Source of the DNA: Flammeovirgaceae bacterium | Lineage (GTDB): Bacteria; Bacteroidota; Bacteroidia; Cytophagales; Cyclobacteriaceae | Assembly (NCBI GenBank): GCA_003228395.1 | Contig: QIDJ01000376.1 | Span: 1 to 10,304 of the forward strand | Length of the DNA: 10,304 nt | Direction: 5' to 3' | Shown here: piece after piece, positions 1 to 5,930 of the stretch | Layout of the letters: each line of letters begins with the position of its first letter | Numbering within the stretch: position 1 is the stretch's first letter | The notes under the pieces: model-generated | What the model saw: the letters and a program-made list of their open reading frames with translations, nothing else | The model's database searches: none | What the model was told of the DNA's origin: nothing | Translations under genes and position numbers: made by a program

Positions 1-623
1 GGTATCTGATCGAGCATGTGGAAGGGATTGACCGGGTGCATGTGTCAACCCACTGCCACAACGACCTGGGGCTGGCTACGGCCAATACCATAGCGGCCAT
101 ACAAAACGGCGCCACCCAGGTGGAGTGCACCATAAACGGGATCGGCGAACGTGCAGGCAATACTTCGCTTGAGGAAGTAGTCATGATTTTGAACAAACAT
201 CAATATTTAAACTATACAACAGAAATAAAAACGGAATTGCTGTGTCCGTTGAGCAAGCTGGTTTCAGACACCATGAACATTCCCGTGCAGCCAAACAAAG
301 CCATTGTGGGAGGTAATGCGTTTGCGCACTCCTCAGGCATTCATCAGGATGGTGTTATTAAAAACCGCACCACATACGAAATAATGCATCCGAATGAAGT
401 GGGGGTGGACCACACTTCGATTGTGCTCACAGCCAGAAGCGGACGGGCTGCACTGAAATTTAAGCTCGAAAAACTTGAATTTCCGCAATTCAGTGATCAT
501 CTGGAAACGATCTATGCCCGTTTTCTTGAAGCTGCCGATGGCAATAAAGTCATTTCGGATGAGCAATTGATCACGTTGGCAGAAGGGGTAATCTCAGGGA
601 CGCCCGTCCGTGAGCAGGTATAG
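1..623 (+). CDS. leuA: 2-isopropylmalate synthase, 3' part (short form)
   Basis: LeuA condenses acetyl-CoA with 2-oxoisovalerate to 2-isopropylmalate, the committed step of leucine synthesis, in the cytoplasm. Only the C-terminal about 206 codons are here; the first complete codon is at 3 and the start lies upstream of the window. Seen: the metal-binding His-Cys-His at 51-59 in the motif [12 protein letters not shown], the GIGERAGN loop at about 138-161, and the [12 protein letters not shown] and TARSGRAAL blocks of the linker subdomains. The protein ends about 45 residues after TARSGRAAL. The roughly 120-residue leucine-binding regulatory domain of E. coli-type LeuA is therefore missing. Only 35 bases separate the stop from leuC, so it cannot be hidden in another frame. 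From memory, Flavobacteria and relatives often have such short LeuA proteins of about 390 residues. Homocitrate or citramalate synthase is a less likely alternative, because leuCDB follow directly. Confidence 0.95.
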   Translation, partial: YLIEHVEGIDRVHVSTHCHNDLGLATANTIAAIQNGATQVECTINGIGERAGNTSLEEVVMILNKHQYLNYTTEIKTELLCPLSKLVSDTMNIPVQPNKAIVGGNAFAHSSGIHQDGVIKNRTTYEIMHPNEVGVDHTSIVLTARSGRAALKFKLEKLEFPQFSDHLETIYARFLEAADGNKVISDEQLITLAEGVISGTPVREQV

Positions 624-658
624 TAAACAGGTCATATAGTATCGTAACTTCAAAATAA

Positions 659-2056
659 ATGGGCAAAACATTATTCGATAAAGTCTGGGAACAGCATGTG
701 GTACGTGAAATCACTAACGGACCAACGGTGCTTTATATTGACAGGCATTTTATTCATGAAGTTACAAGCCCGCAGGCATTTACCGGCTTAAAAGAGAGGG
801 GATTTCAAGTATTCAGGCCAAAACAAACCATAGCTACTGCTGACCACAATGTACCCACATACGATCAGCACCTGCCCATTAAAAATGCACTTTCAAGAAA
901 GCAGGTAAACGCACTCACCGAAAATTGCAAAGCGTATGGAATCGAGCTTTACGGCCTCGGGCACCCATACCAGGGTATCGTACATGTAATCGGCCCCGAA
1001 CTTGGCATTACTCAACCGGGAATGACGATTGTATGCGGCGACAGCCACACTTCAACACATGGCGCTTTCGGAACCATTGCTTTCGGCATTGGTACCAGCG
1101 AAGTGCAGCATGTGCTGGCCACGCAAACGCTGCTTCAATGCAAACCAAAAACCATGCGCATAAATGTCGAGGGTAGTCTTCAGAACGGTGTTACAGCCAA
1201 AGACCTGATTTTATATATCATTTCAAAAATTGGAATGGGTGGCGCTACGGGCTATTTTGTGGAGTATTCCGGACAGGCTATCCGAAACCTTTCGATGGAA
1301 AGCAGGATGACTGTGTGCAATATGAGTATTGAAATGGGCGCACGCGGGGGAATGATCGCACCGGACATGGTGACATTTGAGTATATGAAAAACAGGGAAT
1401 TTGCACCCGGGGGAAAAGCATGGGAAGAGATGAAAACGTACTGGGAAACCCTCCGCACGGATGCAGATGCCGTTTTCGACCGGGAGCTTACTTTTTATGG
1501 CGAAGACGTTGCGCCCATGATCACCTTCGGTACCAACCCGGGTATGGGCATCGGCGTTGATGAAACGGTTCCCTCCCGGGAGCATGGGTTGAACGGCGAA
1601 ACCTATTCCTTTGACAAGTCGCTTAGCTATATGCATATTGATGCCGGCACGCCATTACTTGGGAAAAAGGTGAATTACGTGTTTATCGGTTCCTGCACAA
1701 ACGGGCGGATTGAAGACCTGCGGCAGGTGGCACAGGTGGTAAAAGGCAGGAAAAAAGCGTCAAATATCACTGCGTTGGTTGTACCGGGGTCCCGGCAGGT
1801 AGAGGCACTGGCCCGGAAAGAAGGGATAGACAAAATACTTGAGGCGGCAGGCTTTGAACTGCGACAGCCCGGATGTTCGGCATGCCTGGCAATGAACGAA
1901 GATAAGATACCAAAGGGAGAATATTGTGTTTCTACTTCGAACCGGAACTTTGAAGGACGTCAGGGGCCCGGTTCACGGACAATGCTGGCCAGTCCGCTCA
2001 CCGCGGCCGCAACAGCGATAAAAGGGTATATAGCTGATGTAAGGGACATTATTTAG
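659..2056 (+). CDS. leuC: 3-isopropylmalate dehydratase large subunit
   Basis: LeuC is the catalytic, iron-sulfur subunit of isopropylmalate isomerase. With LeuD it converts 2-isopropylmalate to 3-isopropylmalate by dehydration and rehydration. The 465-residue product is within one residue of E. coli LeuC and matches it along its whole length. The three [4Fe-4S] ligands are visible as Cys346 (in [13 protein letters not shown]), Cys406 and Cys409 (in [10 protein letters not shown]), with the family's spacing. Other aconitase-family blocks seen are [28 protein letters not shown] and [17 protein letters not shown]. The ATG at 659 gives the expected N-terminus ([15 protein letters not shown]). 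It has an A-rich leader and no clear Shine-Dalgarno sequence, which is normal for Bacteroidota. It lies 35 bases after leuA and 8 bases before leuD, so it is probably cotranscribed. Confidence 0.98.
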   Translation: MGKTLFDKVWEQHVVREITNGPTVLYIDRHFIHEVTSPQAFTGLKERGFQVFRPKQTIATADHNVPTYDQHLPIKNALSRKQVNALTENCKAYGIELYGLGHPYQGIVHVIGPELGITQPGMTIVCGDSHTSTHGAFGTIAFGIGTSEVQHVLATQTLLQCKPKTMRINVEGSLQNGVTAKDLILYIISKIGMGGATGYFVEYSGQAIRNLSMESRMTVCNMSIEMGARGGMIAPDMVTFEYMKNREFAPGGKAWEEMKTYWETLRTDADAVFDRELTFYGEDVAPMITFGTNPGMGIGVDETVPSREHGLNGETYSFDKSLSYMHIDAGTPLLGKKVNYVFIGSCTNGRIEDLRQVAQVVKGRKKASNITALVVPGSRQVEALARKEGIDKILEAAGFELRQPGCSACLAMNEDKIPKGEYCVSTSNRNFEGRQGPGSRTMLASPLTAAATAIKGYIADVRDII

Positions 2057-2064
2057 TAGAAAGA

Positions 2065-2667
2065 ATGAAAAAATTTGATACGTTGATATCGACAGTAGTT
2101 CCCCTGGCGGAAGAAAATATTGACACCGACCAGATCATTCCGGCGCGGTTTTTAAAAGCAACCACGCGGGAAGGGTTCGGCGAAAACCTGTTCAGAGACT
2201 GGCGGTTTGATGACAAGGGAAACATGATTGAGAATTTTCCGCTTAACGATAATACGTATGCAGGTAAAATACTTCTGGCGGGGAAGAACTTCGGATGTGG
2301 TTCCAGCCGCGAACATGCCGCCTGGGCCTTGTTTGATTACGGTTACAGGGTCGTGGTGTCAAGTCATTTCGCTGACATTTTTAAAAGTAATGCCCTGAAT
2401 AACGGGCTTTTGCCGGTACAGGTTTCGGAGGCGTTTTCAGAAACCCTGTTTAGTAGTATTGAGGCCAGCCCGGGTATGGAAATCGAAGTTGACCTGAAGG
2501 CACAATTGATTAAAGCGCCTGGGATGTCAATTTCGGAATCATTTGAAATCAATCCGTTTAAAAAGCATTGCCTGCTAACAGGCAAGGATGACTTTGAGTT
2601 TTTGCTGGATCACCTGGATACGATAAGAGAATTTGAAAAAACAAGTATTTATACTTTGGAAACGTAG
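2065..2667 (+). CDS. leuD: 3-isopropylmalate dehydratase small subunit
   Basis: LeuD is the small subunit of isopropylmalate isomerase. It forms the swivelling domain that closes the active site of LeuC and contributes substrate recognition. At 200 residues it matches the usual bacterial length of about 200. Seen: an N-terminal block with NIDTDQIIPARFLK (about residues 18-31) and the family signature GKNFGCGSSREHAAWAL (about residues 73-89), followed by SSHFADIFKSNALNNGLLPV. The start at 2065 is preceded by the purine-rich agaaag, which may serve as a weak ribosome binding site. The gene sits 8 bases after leuC and 5 bases before leuB, so the two subunits are made from adjacent positions on one message. 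No frameshift or missing motif was noticed. Confidence 0.98.
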   Translation: MKKFDTLISTVVPLAEENIDTDQIIPARFLKATTREGFGENLFRDWRFDDKGNMIENFPLNDNTYAGKILLAGKNFGCGSSREHAAWALFDYGYRVVVSSHFADIFKSNALNNGLLPVQVSEAFSETLFSSIEASPGMEIEVDLKAQLIKAPGMSISESFEINPFKKHCLLTGKDDFEFLLDHLDTIREFEKTSIYTLET

Positions 2668-2672
2668 GAAAG

Positions 2673-3752
2673 ATGAAGGGAACAATTGCAGTGCTGCCGG
2701 GAGATGGCATCGGGCCTGAAGTGATCAGGGAGGCATCGGGCATACTCAAAGCTGTGGAAGAGCGGTTTGGCCATAATTTTACATTGAAATATGCGGATAT
2801 CGGAGCCGCAGCAATAGTTTCAACCGGAAATCCTTTTCCGGAAAGTACAGAAGAAATTTGCAGGTCATCTGACGCGATCCTGTTCGGTGCTATCGGCGCT
2901 CTTGAATATGACAATAATCCGTCGGCTACCGTGAGGCCGGAAGAAGGATTGCTTCGGATGCGCATGACACTTGGCCTTTATGCCAATATCCGGCCGGTAA
3001 CTACCTACGATGCGTTGATTTCATTATCACCTTTAAAAGAAGCGCGTATCCGTAATGTTGATTTTGTGGTTTACCGGGAGCTAACCGGCGGTATTTATTT
3101 CGGCAAACCAAGTTTTGTGACTGATGATTATACGGAGGCGGTTGATACTTGCACGTATAATCGAAATGAAATTACACGTGTAGCACAGCTGGCTTTTGAA
3201 GCTGCGGGCAAACGAACTGGCAAGCTGACCCTGGTTGATAAAGCCAATGTACTTTCCACCAGCCGGTTGTGGCGTAAAACCGTACAGGATATGTCTGCAG
3301 GCTATCCGGAGATTAAACTGGAGTTTATGTTTGTGGACAATGCCGCCATGCAGATGATCCTGAATCCGGCACAATTTGATGTGATACTCACCGAAAATAT
3401 GTTTGGCGACATTATTACGGACGAGGCTTCGGTGATCACCGGCTCGATCGGGCTTATGCCTTCGGCGTCAGTGGGTGAGACCGTTTCACTATTTGAGCCT
3501 ATCCATGGTTCATATCCGCAGGCAGCGGGTAAAAATTCGGCGAATCCCATGGCCTCGATACTGTCACTGGCAATGATGATGGAGCATTCATTCGGGCTGG
3601 CTGAGGAGAGCCGGACTGTCAGGGAGGCAGTAACCGAAGTAATCGCCAGAGGGATTGTAACCGAAGACCTCAACCCGGAAAAGTTTTTTACTACAACCGA
3701 AGTCGGGTCGGCTATATCCGATATCATTCTTTCAAAAAGTTTAGCAGAATAA
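2673..3752 (+). CDS. leuB: 3-isopropylmalate dehydrogenase
   Basis: LeuB oxidises 3-isopropylmalate with NAD+ and releases CO2, giving 4-methyl-2-oxopentanoate. It is a cytoplasmic dimer of the isocitrate/isopropylmalate dehydrogenase family. The 359-residue product begins with the typical IAVLPGDGIGPEV. Catalytic and metal residues can be assigned by motif: Tyr142 (RELTGGIYFG), Lys190 (DKANVL), and the Mg2+-binding aspartates Asp222 (VDNAAMQMI), Asp246 and Asp250 (NMFGDIITDEAS). The nucleotide-binding region is visible as EPIHGSYPQAAGKNSANP. The RELTGGIYFG motif and the position after leuCD favour isopropylmalate over tartrate or isocitrate as substrate. The ATG at 2673 follows a purine-rich gtaggaaag and lies 5 bases after leuD. 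Confidence 0.98.
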   Translation: MKGTIAVLPGDGIGPEVIREASGILKAVEERFGHNFTLKYADIGAAAIVSTGNPFPESTEEICRSSDAILFGAIGALEYDNNPSATVRPEEGLLRMRMTLGLYANIRPVTTYDALISLSPLKEARIRNVDFVVYRELTGGIYFGKPSFVTDDYTEAVDTCTYNRNEITRVAQLAFEAAGKRTGKLTLVDKANVLSTSRLWRKTVQDMSAGYPEIKLEFMFVDNAAMQMILNPAQFDVILTENMFGDIITDEASVITGSIGLMPSASVGETVSLFEPIHGSYPQAAGKNSANPMASILSLAMMMEHSFGLAEESRTVREAVTEVIARGIVTEDLNPEKFFTTTEVGSAISDIILSKSLAE

Positions 3753-3760
3753 AAACAGTT

Positions 3761-4654
3761 ATGTATTACAACGAACACACCCTACTTTTTTTAAATGGCA
3801 AATGGATCAAGGCCGCAGAAGCGGCGGGTGACCTGTTTAGCCAGACCCTGCATTACGGAAACGGAGTATTTGAAGGCATCCGTTCATACGATACGCCAAC
3901 CGGGCCGCAGATTTTCAAAGCTCGTGAACATTATGAACGCCTGCATCATTCTGCAAAAAGGATGAATATCACCCTGCCGTACACGGTTGGTGAATTGATT
4001 AAGGTTTCTTATGAGCTATTGGAGAAGAATAACCTTTCCAATGCCTATATCCGCCCGCTTGTGTATCTGGGGGCAAACATGACGCTGACGCTTACCGACG
4101 AGGTACACGTATTGATTACCGCCTGGAACTGGGGTCGCTATCTGGGGGATAAGTTTGTGCGCGTAATGATCTCCTCGTACCAGCGGCCAAATCCGCATTC
4201 GGTGCCGGTTGACGCTAAAGTCACCGGTCAGTACTCCAATTCGATCCTTGCAACTACGGAGGCCAAATCGAAAGGATTCGACGAGGCCTTGCTGCTTGAT
4301 GCGGAAGGATACATTGCCGAAGGTCCCGGAGCGAATTTTTTCCTGGAGAAAAACGGTGAACTACAAACGCCGTCACTGGGAAATATATTGCCGGGCATAA
4401 CACGTGCAACCATCATCGAATATGCCCGGGAGTTTGGTTTTCCGGTGAAAGAACGGAAAATTTTACCTGAAGAGATCAACGGCGCCGATGCAGCATTCTT
4501 TACTGGCACTGCCGCCGAAGTGGCAGGCATCAAATCCATAGGCGGGTATGAGTTTACGGCTCCGTGGGAAGATACCATGGCACACAGCCTGTTTCATGCC
4601 TACCGCAACCGTGTTACCCAAAACGAATATGGCGATTTTTCGGTAATGGTGTAA
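3761..4654 (+). CDS. ilvE: branched-chain amino acid aminotransferase
   Basis: IlvE is a pyridoxal-phosphate enzyme of fold type IV. It transfers an amino group from glutamate to the 2-keto acids of leucine, isoleucine and valine, and here completes leucine synthesis. At 297 residues it is close to the 309 of E. coli IlvE and aligns from end to end. Seen: HYGNGVFEGIR (residues 31-41), the cofactor-binding Lys153 in DAKVTGQYSNS, Glu187 in YIAEGPGANFF, the phosphate-binding LPGITRATI (about 210-218) and FFTGTAAEV (246-254). The D-amino acid transaminase and aminodeoxychorismate lyase branches of the fold are less likely, given the FEGIR motif and the operon. The start at 3761 lies 8 bases after leuB. 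This is the last gene of the plus-strand cluster; a hairpin pair begins 111 bases after its stop. Confidence 0.96.
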   Translation: MYYNEHTLLFLNGKWIKAAEAAGDLFSQTLHYGNGVFEGIRSYDTPTGPQIFKAREHYERLHHSAKRMNITLPYTVGELIKVSYELLEKNNLSNAYIRPLVYLGANMTLTLTDEVHVLITAWNWGRYLGDKFVRVMISSYQRPNPHSVPVDAKVTGQYSNSILATTEAKSKGFDEALLLDAEGYIAEGPGANFFLEKNGELQTPSLGNILPGITRATIIEYAREFGFPVKERKILPEEINGADAAFFTGTAAEVAGIKSIGGYEFTAPWEDTMAHSLFHAYRNRVTQNEYGDFSVMV

Positions 4655-4660
4655 ATTATT

Positions 4661-4713
4661 TGGGTTATTGTTAAAACCAGCGTTTAAATATGCAACAATG
4701 CAGAACTAACCCA
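4661..4713 (+). terminator. weak inverted repeat after ilvE
   Basis: The 7-base arms tgggtta (4661-4667) and taaccca (4707-4713) are perfect inverted repeats separated by 39 bases, starting 6 bases after the ilvE stop. The loop is long and no clean T-run follows, so this is at best a poor terminator. The GC-rich hairpins at 4766-4820 could equally end or protect the leu message. Confidence 0.2.
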
Positions 4714-4765
4714 CTTATTGTTATTCGGATTGCCAGAACTGTCTTTAAAGCACACCAAAGTATTG

Positions 4766-4820
4766 CCCCTGGCTTCAGCCAGGGGGTTAATGGTAATTAA
4801 AAATCCCGGGCTTTAGCCCC
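4766..4820. repeat. paired GC-rich hairpins, REP/BIME-like element
   Basis: Two palindromes lie side by side. The first is a perfect 8-base-pair stem, cccctggc (4766-4773) and gccagggg (4778-4785), with a TTCA loop. The second is gggc (4808-4811) and gccc (4816-4819) with a TTTA loop, extendable by AAT/ATT across mismatched C residues. They are joined by an A/T-rich linker of about 22 bases. From memory, hairpin pairs of this look recur in Bacteroidota genomes and resemble REP elements mobilised by REP-associated tyrosine transposases, but no transposase gene lies in this window. Because the element follows the leu operon it could also stabilise the 3' end of the message. Family membership is inference. 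Confidence 0.55.
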
Positions 4821-4850
4821 ATTCATATTTATTTACTTTGTATTAAATTA

Positions 4851-4858
4851 TAAATTTG
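4851..4858 (+). promoter_or_regulatory. possible Bacteroidota -7 box before the TetR fragment
   Basis: TAAATTTG at 4851-4858 fits the Bacteroidota -7 consensus TAnnTTTG exactly and lies 23 bases before the ATG at 4882. No TTTG -33 box occurs at the usual distance (the nearest, 4837-4840, is only 10 bases upstream). The region is very A/T-rich, so chance is a real alternative. Confidence 0.25.
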
Positions 4859-4881
4859 TTTTCATTTTAATTTTTAATCGT

Positions 4882-5118
4882 ATGGAGTTAAGTAAGGATG
4901 ACATACTAAATGTTTCGCTTAAGCTCTTCAATGCTAAACGGTTGAGTAATGTATCCTTATCAGACATTGCCAAAGAATCAGCGGTAAGCCTGCCAAAATT
5001 AAAATCACATTTCAACAAGCGTGAGGATATTGTGGAAGCATTGTATCTGCAGTTTATGCAACAATCCCAGGCAGGACATCTTCCTGATCAGATGAAAAGG
5101 GGAAATCTGCCATTTTGA
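4882..5118 (+). pseudogene. TetR-type regulator fragment, DNA-binding domain only
   Basis: The 78-residue product looks like the N-terminal DNA-binding domain of a TetR/AcrR-family repressor. Residues about 6-56 carry the first helix (DDILNVSLKLFNAK), a helix-turn-helix with LSDIAKESAVSLPKLKSHF (about 26-44), and the KREDIVEALYLQF helix that normally leads into the ligand domain. Full TetR proteins are about 190-220 residues, so the ligand-binding and dimerisation domain is absent. The TGA stop at 5116-5118 falls at the first base of a 112-base duplicated segment, which points to truncation by rearrangement. The last about 16 residues show no TetR character that I can recognise. A free-standing DNA-binding peptide is possible but less likely than a broken gene. 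It is not clear what the intact gene regulated; the neighbouring permease is one candidate. Confidence 0.65.
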
Positions 5119-5227
5119 AAATCATGAAACCCCGTGCCGGCAGCCAGGTGCGTTAAACCGGCAAGCGTTACTCAAACCGCAGTCCCTTCACCGGGTTAAT
5201 CCTGACCACCTGTATTACATTAAAGCT
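5116..5227. repeat. direct repeat, left copy (112 bases)
   Basis: This segment matches 5819-5930 in the same orientation at 106 of 112 positions, without gaps. It contains the last 19 codons and stop of a permease gene read on the minus strand, plus about 50 bases of its downstream flank. The left edge coincides with the stop codon of the TetR fragment. To the right, identity stops abruptly after aagct at 5227. Confidence 0.9.
5168..5227 (-). pseudogene. 3' remnant of a second MacB/FtsX-type permease gene
   Basis: On the minus strand, 5227 to 5168 read SFNVIQVVRINPVKGLRFE followed by TAA. The neighbouring intact permease ends SLNVIQVVRIDPVKGLRFE with the same stop. Only two of 19 residues differ, and the DNA carries both silent and replacement changes. 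No permease-like sequence was recognised to the right of 5227, so nearly all of this gene has gone. Two short blocks (cttattgt at 5265-5272 and ataacca at 5287-5293) have counterparts at 5929-5936 and 5948-5954. They might mean that the similarity resumes after an insertion of about 39 bases, but they are too short to prove it. Confidence 0.8.
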
Positions 5228-5393
5228 CCTGTTTTGTGCAATGCAGCACCCAATATCAACAATACTTATTGTTAAATCGCTATTTAATAACCATTTTCCA
5301 CCTCCATTAATGTTATTAAATCAGAGGATACGTTGTTAATACACGATTCACTAAAATATATCATTACATTTTGTAGATGGCAGGATTTATATT

Positions 5394-5570
5394 GCGGTGC
5401 GCTGCACCTTGGTTTATTTGTTGATTTGTAATCTATAAATATTTCGGGTACTCCGTACCCATCAATATTGTATTGTAGCATGCCATTCTACATAATTAAT
5501 ATGAGGTGCGGAGCACCGAACATATTTGTAGCAATTATATGATTGTTAGGCTAAGGTGCGGATGCACTGT
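5394..5570. repeat. nested palindrome with four small hairpins, MITE/BIME-like
   Basis: Four short hairpins lie symmetrically about a centre near 5483. They are ggtgc-gct-gcacc (5396-5408), gggtac-tcc-gtaccc (5446-5460), ggtgc-gga-gcacc (5505-5517) and gtgc-ggat-gcac (5556-5567). Their centres are about 51, 58 and 51 bases apart, and TCC/GGA loops on opposite sides show that the arms are inverted. The centre itself pairs tgtag (5474-5478) with ctaca (5488-5492). The reverse complement of the right arm aligns imperfectly with the left arm over most of its length. This is the shape of a small non-autonomous palindromic element. From memory, GGTGCGGAGCACC-type hairpins are scattered through many Bacteroidota genomes. 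No transposase, clear target-site duplication or coding role was seen. Confidence 0.65.
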
Positions 5571-5818
5571 GATATAATCAAAGGATGATCATTACCGTCT
5601 CTTCAGGTTGTGAAATAAGCAAATAAATCAGCTAATCTGGCCTATGTTTATAGCGGACTATGTTATAAATAATACAGATTTATTAAGCGTCGCTTCTATT
5701 TTTATCTATGGAGCACCTAAAATCGACTATTTAGAGTTATCTAACGCTGAATATAAGTAAGTTTTAAAATGCCGGTTTTCGTGCCGCACAAAACAGGAAA
5801 AGGGTAAGTCGGCCTTTC

Positions 5819-5930
5819 TGAAAATCATGGAACCCCGTGCCGGCAGCCAGGTGCGTTAAACCGGCAAGTGTTACTCAAACCGCAGTCCTTTCACCGGGTC
5901 GATCCTGACCACCTGTATTACATTTAAGCT
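5819..5930. repeat. direct repeat, right copy (112 bases)
   Basis: This is the counterpart of 5116-5227, offset by 703 bases, with six substitutions. It spans the 3' end of the intact permease gene (5871-5930) and the 52 bases after its stop. Weaker similarity extends further left: 18 of the 25 bases before it match those before the left copy. Confidence 0.9.
5838..5866 (-). terminator. possible stem-loop after the permease stop
   Basis: The arms tgccgg (5838-5843) and ccggca (5861-5866) form a 6-base-pair stem with a 17-base loop, starting 4 bases after the permease stop on the minus strand. The same arms are intact in the left repeat copy (5135-5140 and 5158-5163). There is only a short T-run further downstream, so intrinsic termination is uncertain. 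Confidence 0.3.

Larger units (their letters stand above)
5119..5870. other. 752-base gene-poor, rearranged intergenic region
   Basis: No intact gene was recognised here. From left to right it holds the permease remnant (to 5227), a small palindrome aacaata-ct-tattgtt (5258-5273), an A/T-rich stretch, the four-hairpin palindrome (5394-5570), an unexplained 248-base segment (5571-5818), and the flank of the right repeat copy (5819-5870). The 5571-5818 segment contains one small open frame, 5644-5760, starting MFIADYVINN and ending with TAA after 38 codons. It has a protein-like composition but no recognised family, and I do not call it as a gene. Confidence 0.6.

Noticed and set aside
1223..1636. 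137-codon minus-strand open frame inside leuC
   Set aside because: It is antisense to a conserved part of leuC, with no recognisable domain; a shadow of codon usage.
4766..4820. Hairpin pair considered as a rho-independent terminator
   Set aside because: The stems are GC-rich, but neither is followed by a T-run on the plus strand, and the doublet layout fits a repeat element better. A side effect on transcript ends remains possible.
5284..5481. 65-codon minus-strand open frame
   Set aside because: Its N-terminal half is read through the palindromic hairpins 5396-5460, and the remainder is A/T-rich intergenic sequence. No domain or plausible composition was seen.
5394..5570. Evenly spaced short palindromes considered as a CRISPR array
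   Set aside because: The repeats are only 12-15 bases, differ from each other, and are arranged in mirror orientation. CRISPR repeats are near-identical and all face the same way, and no cas gene is present.
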